Assembly: GCA_028583415.1 (NCBI GenBank)
Contig: CM053271.1
Location: 84,255,789-84,319,788 of the forward strand
DNA from: Protea cynaroides
Lineage: Eukaryota > Streptophyta > Magnoliopsida > Proteales > Proteaceae
Length of the DNA stretch: 64,000 nucleotides
Direction of reading: 5' to 3'
The notes below the pieces were generated by a model. The model made no database searches. It was not told where the DNA came from and saw only the letters and a program-made list of their open reading frames with translations. The position numbers and the translations under genes are program-made. Within the stretch, counting starts at the first letter, position 1. The number at the start of each line of letters is the position of its first letter. This document shows, piece by piece, positions 56,641-64,000 of the stretch.

Positions 56641-58542
56641 ATCAGATTTTTAAGATCCGATTCTGGGTCATTTCTCACTATTCCTCCTCCGTTTCGACTC
56701 GTCTCTCCTCTCTGAGTTGCTACAGTGCTACTCTACCATTTTTGATCGATTTGACTCCGGGTTTCGACGTCCACGTCATCCGTACCGGTATGTTCTCTCA
56801 TTTTTACCTGTTTTTAGGTTTTATTTTCTAGGTTTTTGTCCATTTAACTTGTATTTTTCAAATTAAACTTTTTCCAACCGTAAAAATTCAATTTTTATTG
56901 GGGGCTTTTGTTATTGGTGTCTCGAGGAACGAAAGCCCTAAAAATTTTTTGAGTTTCATCGGTTGGTTATCGAGAAACTTAAAGTTTTCTCTTTTTGCCC
57001 TAATTTGTCGAAAATTCCGATTTTTCTTGAATTTCTTCAAATTGAGCTTCGTCAGTTAAAATTTCCTACTGTATGTGGGTTGTAGGATATGTTTTAACCT
57101 ACGTAAGTTCTCATGCCCACTTGTATGGTGAGAAATGGGGTTTTATGGTCGACCTACGTCGTTATTAAATCAAATTTTGGATTTTTATCTTGCTAACTTC
57201 TTGTTTCCTTTTTCTTTCTTATTTTGCAGATACTATGGCCCATACTAAAGTACCCAGAGTGCGTGATCCACTTCTCTTCCGTTCGAATGAAGCTGAGGCA
57301 CAGTATGCTGACTATGCCCATAAGAAGGTTGAAGGGGGTCGCATGGTGAACTTGGCTGAGCTAGCCTTGTTCAATGTAGAGGGAACTTTTGGTGATATGG
57401 GGTGGCTCCCTGTCATCACATACGACGCGTGCACGTGTCCAGATTTGGTGCGCCAATTCTATTGTAATCTCCAGGTGGTGGGGAATTACAACGACGTTGA
57501 GCATGGTCAGGAGTTGCACATCACCAGTTACGTCAAGGGGGTGCACATTTCCTTTGATTATCGGCAGCTGGCCGATCTATTGGGCATTCCCTATGATGGC
57601 CCCATGGTGTATTGTGCGCCTGGAGAACCACAGTTTGTTGAGATGGAGATGAGAGCAGAGATCGACAACCAGTTGCTCCATCCTGATCGATGGCAGATGA
57701 GAGCCTGCTACTTGCGTCCAGCTCCACGGGTCTTCTGCAAGATTATCCAGCATAATCTAATCCCGCAGAGTGGGCACTATGAGAGGGTCTCTCAGTTGAC
57801 ACAGTTTTTGATTTATAGTATATGCACTCGACAGCCCGTCTGCCTTCCATACATCATCATGCGGACGATGATTAGTGCTACATTGTCCGATCATAGGGGT
57901 AATCTACCCTATGGACGCATGATTACAGTGCTACTAACCCGTCTGGGGGTGGATCTGGTAGATGAGAAGATCTAGGAGAAGACCTTCTCGTCGCCTCTAG
58001 ATTGGGAGGCTATCTGCAAGATGGGGCTGTGAGATGCTGAGGTTAGTGATGAGGAGAGGAACGCGATGGTGCACCCTCATACTCAGGTCGAGATGGCTGA
58101 TGCTGAGGCTGCTGCTGCTACTGCTAGAGCTCGTGGGGATCCGATCGACGATGACGATCGTATGTATATGGACGTCGACTCGATACCACCGCCTTCACCT
58201 ACACATGCGGCTGGAGTTGGTACTTCTTCTGCGGTGGCTCCTGCACCTGAGGCTGGTCCTTCACTTCCACCTTCAGCCATGATGGAGATGCTACAGGAGA
58301 TCAGGGATGCTCAGTGTAGATTTGATCTGAGGATGGATGAGCTGTTGGTTGCTCAGCACGCATCAGACTCGAGGATGGGAGAGCTCCTAGAGGTGCAGCG
58401 TGCGACTGATCAAAGGATAGCCGGTCTCACAGCTAGTCTACAGACGACCCAGACTTAGATAGCCTGGTTGACTAGAGTCTATGCTGAGGACTATGACCGG
58501 GATCGTGAGGCCCCGCCTCCTCCTTCGCCTCCAGCTTCTTGA
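56640..58542 (+). pseudogene. Antisense accessory gene of E2, spliced
   Basis: A non-coding first exon ends at 56787 (donor CCG/GTATGTTC). After a 442-nt intron (acceptor CTTATTTTGCAG) the ATG at 57235 opens a 435-codon frame to TGA 58540-58542. The domain around LVRQFYCNLQVVGNYNDV, SYVKGVHISFDYRQLADLLG, FCKIIQHNLIPQSGHYERVS and PYGRMITVLL resembles the plant retroelement accessory (putative plant transposon protein) family. A linker DPIDDDDRMYMDVD and a heptad-rich C-terminus (MMEMLQEIRDAQ through DQRIAGLTASLQ) suggest a dimer-forming nuclear protein; this is inference. Three in-frame stops (57973 TAG, 58030 TGA, 58456 TAG) are each one C-to-T change from CAG, CGA and CAG. Confidence 0.75.
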
Positions 58543-58806
58543 TTGTACTTTTATTTTTCCCTTGTACTACAGAGTAACTGTCCGGGTTGTGGACTGTACT
58601 CTGCTTTAGTTATGTATATACATCTTGTTTCTCTCTCTAATTGTATGTGACTTGTTTCCCCTTTAATAGATGTATTATTCTCTTTTTAAATTTGGTCTCA
58701 ATCATCACTTATGCTTACAATGTGTTTGTATTAAAGCTTTTAGTTTATCATATCTCAGTTCACAATTTTCTTGAATGTATGTTAGTCGGCGGGTAAGGCC
58801 TGAGAT

Positions 58807-58818
58807 GCTCTGATACCA
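58807..58818 (-). promoter_or_regulatory. Primer-binding site of E2
   Basis: TGGTATCAGAGC, complementary to initiator Met tRNA, three bases after the 5' LTR end. Confidence 0.95.
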
Positions 58819-58821
58819 AGT

Positions 58822-61129
58822 TGTCACACCCCAATTCTGGTCTATTCAGAATGATGTGATGAACCGCTAAATAACCAACGGTTCAACCAGGATCTCAAAT
58901 AGGCTATCCCCGCGTTATCCAAACTTACACACATCCGTAATCATAATCAGAGTAAATACACAATAGCGGAAGTCTTATAATAACATGAACTGAGAATCAA
59001 TGTGATATTAAAATTTAGGTAACAATTTATTCTGTATCAACCGAAACATAAGTAAATATCAATACAAGTCTTTAATAAATCCAAATAAAGAAACTTATAA
59101 AAATATCTAATCAAATACACACGAGTTGCACTCGCAAGAGGAGTCGTGTGTATCATCTTCAGCTCCAGCTTCCATTGCTGCCACGTTCCCGTACGCAGAC
59201 GCACCCATGTAGTCTTCAACCATATAGCTTGCATCATCAACTAAAAATATTCGACGTCGAGGGGTGAGCACACATCACGGCTCAGTGAGTAGCCAAAACA
59301 ATGCACAATACATATGCATGCAAAAAGTCAATTTATATCTTTGGTCTGGTATATAAGTTTGCAGTATGCAATAGAAAGGTTTAGGTAGCCAAAGGTCGCG
59401 TTTATTGACTCCGCCTCTATACACGAGTGTGTGACGTTACCCGAAGATCACGTTTATCGTCAACTCACATGCACCCAACCATGAACGTTATATAACAAAG
59501 GTTACGTTTATTGCTATATAGTGCCATACCAACACGTAAGCCCCTGTTAGCGAGGGCTGCAAATTGGCTCGCAACTAACCAATCCTAATGCCAAACAGTA
59601 TATCCAAGGCCTCACCCCAGCATCCCTTAGAATGTCCATAGAGATAGAGCTAAGGCCCCCCGGTAGAGTCAGAAACTACAAGGACCGAGACCACCTCCCC
59701 TGATACTCTACGACATAATAGTTCTGCTAAAGTAATGGTGATACGACGATGCCAATGCACAAGACTTGAGTTAGAGATAGAGCTAAAGTGCTGAGACCCG
59801 CCAAAGGTTAACGTTTATTGACGTTCTCATCACACCTCCCCTGATACTCGCTCGCATCAAGCACATCAACCACACACATACAAGCACATGCCTATTCCTA
59901 TCATCATCATCATCATCATGTTATAAAAAATAAAGTAAATATGCATGAACAAGTAATAGAAATATTGGATGGCATGCTGTATGCACATTATAAACATATT
60001 CGCATAGAATCAAACATAGCATAGGACTCAAGAAATAAAAAATAGTTTATTATTAACCAATTTAGTTTGGGGTTAAGGTTCCTCACCTTAGCTTGCTATA
60101 AGATACTTTTCCAAGCTTTAAATTCACCTTTACAATGTTATTATATTGCTAGGATACCTAACAAAATCGATAGAATTTAATTAGAATAAATTCTGAATTT
60201 AAAAACCATTCTGTCAACTGAGGGTCGATGCTAGGGTCGATGCTAGGGTCGATAGGTCTATCGACCCTCCCCTCTTTCTGGACTTCCCGAATGCTGAGGG
60301 TCGATGGTCAGAAACACCTAGGGTCGGATGGTCATCGACCCTGGGTGCGACCCTCGGTGCACTCTGGTCTAATTTCCACTTTTTAATCCATTCTTCGTGT
60401 TTGGGGTCCTATGGTTTGCTTCTACATTCCATTAAACATTCATTCCATGGTCTGAAACCATGAATCATCCTCCTAGATGGCTTTCATGCATTCTCTTAGG
60501 GTTTTCCATGAAAACCTAACCATGGATGGATGGTTTGGGTTTCTCCGAGATCACTCTCTCTCCAATAACTATCCTATGGTCTGTAGAAACTCATGGAATT
60601 AGTATCCATACCTGAGAAGATTAATCTTTCTCTGCAACTCTTCTCCTTTTCGCTAAGTTCTCTTGCTTGCCTCTCTTCTTCCTCTTTTCCTTCTCCTCTC
60701 TTTCTCTCAATTCAATTAGGGTTGTGAAAGGAGTGAAAGTGGCTTCGGGACGTCCTTTAAATAGAGTAGGAACATCCTAAATAAGTCCCTCTGAGATTTG
60801 GAAAGAATCCCAATTGAAAAATATAAAAATTTCCTAATTTCCATATTTGGCAGAAACCGAGGGTCGATGGAAGGGTCGATGATCCCGTCAACCCTAGGGT
60901 CTTAAGCTGTCTGACCCTCCCTCCAAAACCGAGGGTCTGACTTTCTGTTTTGGGAGGTCCGACCCTGATTAGCTGGGTATGTGACCCTTCCCCTAATTTA
61001 AGTGTTTTTGGGTCGATTTGATACCTGGGATCTCGATCTCCTTCATGCCCTTGGTCCATTTGACTCGATCATGATGGGTAAACCTGGTTCAAGGTAGTAA
61101 GACCGGGTTAGATTGACACGGGTCTTACA
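58822..61129 (-). repeat. E2 5' LTR (2308 bp, full length)
   Basis: Same termini as the 3' LTR. Retains the small exon 60127-60087 (acceptor CATTGTAAAG, donor CTAAG/GTGAGG) and the intron word cluster 60220-60360 that the 3' LTR has lost. Conserved peptide exon at 59240-59107. Confidence 0.95.
59107..60127 (-). CDS. LTR-borne spliced exons with Cys-rich peptide (E2, 5' LTR)
   Basis: Small exon 60127-60087 and peptide exon 59240-59107 (SYMVEDYMGAS, then EDDTHDSSCECNSCVFD, TAG). Two residues of the GYT block are changed compared with the 3' LTR by C/T differences. In-frame stops in the small exon (including TAA directly before the junction) mean the joined frame is not open upstream here. Confidence 0.4.
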
Positions 61130-61137
61130 GTTTCTCT

Positions 61138-61148
61138 CTATATAAAGG
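61138..61148 (+). promoter_or_regulatory. TATA box of the E3 LTR
   Basis: CTATATAAAGGACGTTCCTC; E2's LTR has CTATTTAAAGGACGTCCC at the equivalent place. E2 inserted 8 bp upstream of it. Confidence 0.75.
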
Positions 61149-61789
61149 ACGTTCCTCAATTTTTTTTCACTCTTTTGGAACACTATCAAACCCTAGAGGA
61201 AGAGAGGGAAGAGAGGAGAAGGAGAGAAAACTAAGGAGAAGGCTGAGAGAAGAGTTAGACAGACTCTCTGCAACAAGTAAGGTATGAACCTTGTCTCTGT
61301 AGCCTTAGAACATCAAGAATAGGAATTTCTAGTGTAATTGTAATACCAAACCCAATGTAAGGATTCAGTTATGGGATTCTCTGAGCAAACCTCAAGAGGA
61401 GATCATGGAGAATGGGTTAGGGCAATTAACATGGTAAAACTAGGAGTTTTGGCCTTACAATGATCACTAGGGAGGACCCCGTTGATAAGCTTAAAGGAGG
61501 AATTCGTATTGAAAGCAAGAAACCACATTACACTCATATGGTTGCAGATACGGTTGACCATAGTAGGACCAGAGTATTGATCAAAGGCATTCGAGAAGAA
61601 TCCAAGAACCATATGGTTACAGGTGTATGGTCGCATATAGTGCGATCATAGGGTATCGACGGTACATGGTAAGGTGGACACAGCATGAGACCATAGGACC
61701 AATCAGTCACCTTTCAGTGATCTATTTTGATTTTTGACTAGTGTAACATGTTACACATGAAGTCTAACTTAAATTCATGTAACTTCTAG

Positions 61790-62943
61790 GTTACTAAATT
61801 GATTCAAAGAGAGTTATAAGGCTTGGAAGGTGATCGAGCTTTGCTAACAGGTGAGGGAACAAGACCTAAATTAATTGGATAATAATAAACTATTATTTTA
61901 TTGAGTCTAATGCCATGATTGATTCTATGCTTGTATGCTTGTAATGTACATCTCACATGTCATCCAATATTACTGTTATTACTATTCATGCATATTTACT
62001 TCTGTTTATTTGCTACCATGTTGGTTGATGATGATAGGAATAGGCATGTGATTGCGTGTGTGTGGTTAGTGTGTTGGATGCGAGTGGGGTATCAGGGGAG
62101 AACGTGGCATTGTGGTCTCTGACCTGGTCACCAGACTCTAGTTTTATCTCTACTCAAGTCTTGCCCATTGACATTGTCATATCGCCATTACCTTAGCAGA
62201 ACTATTACGTTGTAGGGCATCAGGGGAGGTGGTCTCGAACCGTGTGGTCTTTGACTCTGTCGGGGGGCCTTAGCTCTATCTCTATGGACGTATTAAGGGA
62301 TACTGGGGTGAGACCATGGATACACTGGATGATATTTAATATTGGTTAGTTGCGAGCCCAGTTTGTAAGCCCTCGCCAATAGGGGCTTACATGTTGGTAT
62401 CGGTAGGGCATCAGGGAAAGTGTTGGCGATGTGTGATCCGAATACTTTAGCTCTATCTCTATTCCATGGTAGGGTGGATATGGACAACAATGTTGTTTGA
62501 TCCATTGGGTGGGCTTACACACTCGTGTATAGAGGTGTGGTGGTCGCCAAACCTTTCTATAGCACATTGCAAACTTAAAAACTAGACCAAAGATATGAAT
62601 TAAATGCATGTATATGTTTGATCCATTGGGTGGGCTTACACACTCGTGTATAGAGGTGTGGTGGTCGCCAAACCTTTCTATAGCACATTGCAAACTTAAA
62701 AACTAGACCAAAGATATGAATTAAATGCATGCATATGTTTGTTGCATTGTTTTGTTTTGCTCACTGAGCCGTGATGTGTGCTCACTTTTTTAATGTCGAA
62801 TATTTTTAGTTGATGATGCAGGTACTACTGTTGAGGATTATGTGAATACGCCGTCGTATGGACACATGGTATTTATGGATGTAGAAGTTGTTGAAGATGC
62901 GCATGATCCTTCATGCGAGTGCATTCAATGCGTCTTTGATTAG
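61790..62943 (+). CDS. LTR-borne spliced exons with Cys-rich peptide (E3 copy)
   Basis: Exon 61790-61850 (acceptor AACTTCTAG, donor AACAG/GTGAGG, 61 nt) and exon 62810-62943 (acceptor ATATTTTTAG). The phase matches, giving ALLT/VDDAGTTVEDYVNTPSYG, then EDAHDPSCECIQCVFD and TAG. The joined frame is open for about 13 codons upstream of the junction, then meets a TAA. A conserved TGAGC-n10-GCTCA hairpin precedes the acceptor. Confidence 0.5.
62495..62736 (+). repeat. Tandem duplication of 121 bp in the E3 LTR
   Basis: Two near-identical 121-bp copies (GTTTGATCCATTGGGTGGGC to GCATGTATAT/GCATGCATAT) in the second intron region; other LTRs have one copy. Confidence 0.95.
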
Positions 62944-63226
62944 TTTAGTTATATTTTGGTTAACAAACATGTAATTGATTATTTTATTTTATGTTTTGAG
63001 TTATTTAGAGATAACTGGATTCAATATTTATTTATCACTGTTAGATACTCAGTTCATTAATTATAAGGACTTTCGCTTATTTGTTTATTATCTATGATTA
63101 TTATCGTGGAATGTATGTGTGGTTTGATATGGTGGGTACTACCTAAACGAGATCCTGATTGAACCGTTGGTTTATTGACAGTTTATCATACTATTCTGAT
63201 TAGTCCAAAATTGGGGTGTGATAACT

Positions 63227-63238
63227 TGGTATCAGAGC
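63227..63238 (+). promoter_or_regulatory. Primer-binding site of E3
   Basis: TGGTATCAGAGC three bases after the LTR end, followed by only about 50 bp of E3 interior before E4 begins. Confidence 0.9.
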
Positions 63239-63290
63239 ACACTATTCTGGTTAATCTAGAATGTGTGCTTACCCCAATTCTCCAAGTAGT

Positions 63291-64000
63291 TGTCACACCC
63301 CAATTCTGGACTAACCAGAATAGTGTGATAAACCATTAATAAACCAACGGTTCAACCAGGATCTCGTTAGGTAGTACCCATCATATCAAACCACACACAC
63401 ATTCCACGGTAATAATCAAAGATAAAAAATAAATAAGCGAAAGTCTTTATAATTAATGAACTGAATATTTAACAATAATAAATAAATATTGAATCCAGTT
63501 ATCTCCAAGTAACTTAAAACATAAAATAAAATAATCAATTACATGTCTGCCAACCAAAATATAACTAAACTAATCAAAGACGCATTGATTGCACTCGCAT
63601 TAAGGATCATGCGCATCTTCAACAACTTCTACGTCCATAAACACCATGTGTCCATACGACGACACATTCACATAATCCTCGACAGTAGTACCTGCATCAT
63701 CAACTAAAACTATTCGACGTCGAAAGGGTGAGCACACATCACGGCTCAGTGAGCAAAACAAAATAATGCAACAAATATATGCATGCATTCAATTCATATC
63801 TTTGGTCAGATTTTTAAGTTTACAATGTGCGATAGAAAGGTTTGGTAGCCACCGCACCTCTATACACGGGTGTGTAAGCCCACCCAATGGATCAGACACC
63901 ATTGTTGTCCACATCCACCCTACCATTGAATAGGATTGAGCTAAAGTGTTCGGATCATACACCGCCAATACTTCCCCTGATGCCCTACCCATACCAATAC
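63291..64000 (-). mobile_element. E4: 3'-end LTR of a minus-strand chromovirus, continues past the window
   Basis: Starts (plus strand) TGTCACACCCCAATTCTGG and is a close relative of the E3 LTR in inverse orientation. The peptide exon at 63703-63570 has the conserved acceptor (ATAGTTTTAG) and TTVEDYVNVSSYG, but TAA replaces a serine codon before CECNQCVFD. GTAGT precedes the LTR; the matching target copy lies outside the window. Confidence 0.85.

Larger units (their letters stand above)
49617..61129 (-). mobile_element. E2: nearly complete Tekay-type chromovirus, 11.5 kb
   Basis: Minus-strand element with LTRs 61129-58822 (5') and 51548-49617 (3'). Perfect target duplication GTTTC (49612-49616 and 61130-61134). 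Primer site TGGTATCAGAGC at 58818-58807 and purine tract next to 51548. LTRs are almost identical except for a 376-bp deletion in the 3' LTR, so insertion was recent. Gag, protease, RT, RNase H, integrase and chromodomain are all recognisable, but several small indels break the frames. An antisense gene lies between the 5' LTR and gag. It sits inside the E3 LTR, 8 bp from its TATA box. Confidence 0.95.
61130..63223 (+). repeat. E3 5' LTR, right part (end of U3, R, U5)
   Basis: Begins at the GTTTC target copy. TATA box CTATATAAAGG at 61138-61148, first exon ending at donor AAGTAAG/GTATGAAC (about 61284), words GTATGGTCGC and similar (61535-61670), exon 61790-61850, peptide exon 62810-62943, end GGGGTGTGATA at 63223. 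Confidence 0.85.

Noticed and set aside
1..64000. CRISPR arrays, operons or bacterial signals
   Set aside because: No direct-repeat/spacer pattern and clear plant introns and retroelements; the word clusters are irregular inverted repeats, not arrays.
1..64000. tRNA or rRNA genes
   Set aside because: No cloverleaf or rRNA segment recognised. The TGGTATCAGAGC sites are tRNA-complementary primer sites only.

Overview
This window is nuclear DNA of a flowering plant. Genes have GT-AG introns, the background is AT-rich, and about two thirds of the sequence is nested retroelements and small DNA transposons. The content (Tekay-type chromoviruses, a copia element, an L1-like LINE, caulimovirid remnants, MITEs, an ankyrin/PGG gene and a type II proteinase inhibitor) fits a dicot or early-diverging angiosperm; I cannot name the species.

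Layout. 1-9 kb: an ankyrin-repeat/PGG membrane-protein gene on the minus strand (exons between 4577 and 1307), with a non-autonomous Mutator-like element (4815-6266) directly upstream, C-rich microsatellites and two MITEs. 9-16 kb: mostly non-genic, with a fold-back MITE, a possible universal-stress-like exon, a CACTA-like fragment with a nested element, and an aldolase/dehydrogenase-like gene fragment. 16-25 kb: a decayed plus-strand Tekay-type chromovirus (E1) with a 2.15 kb 3' LTR. 25-31 kb: a caulimovirid remnant, MITEs, a 1.6 kb TIR element and a solo LTR with a perfect 5-bp target duplication. 31.7-38.1 kb: the 3' half of a LINE split by a copia element that has 437-bp LTRs and a 5-bp target duplication. 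39.0-41.1 kb: a two-exon potato-type-II proteinase inhibitor gene, the best host gene here. 43.1-47.5 kb: a longer caulimovirid remnant whose distal 2 kb duplicates the block at 25.35-27.36 kb. 49.2-63.2 kb: an LTR of one chromovirus (E3) split by an 11.5 kb sister element (E2, minus strand, target duplication GTTTC). 63.29 kb to the end: part of another minus-strand LTR (E4).

The most interesting system is the internal organisation of the chromoviruses. (1) Between the 5' LTR and gag they carry a second gene on the opposite strand. It has its own 5' intron of about 430-440 nt, a retroelement-type accessory domain, an acidic linker and, in E2, a C-terminal coiled coil. (2) Each LTR contains a conserved exon that ends in a Cys-rich C-x-C-x2-C tail. 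It aligns without gaps across five diverged LTR copies, has conserved splice sites, and sits downstream of a second small exon. (3) Each element family has its own short inverted-repeat word. The word is clustered in U3, in the first LTR intron, and (in both elements with an interior here) in the space between the divergent gag and antisense genes. The word differs between families but is shared across sites within a family. This looks like co-evolution of a binding protein with its sites, as described for VANDAL anti-silencing factors. The functional link is inference.
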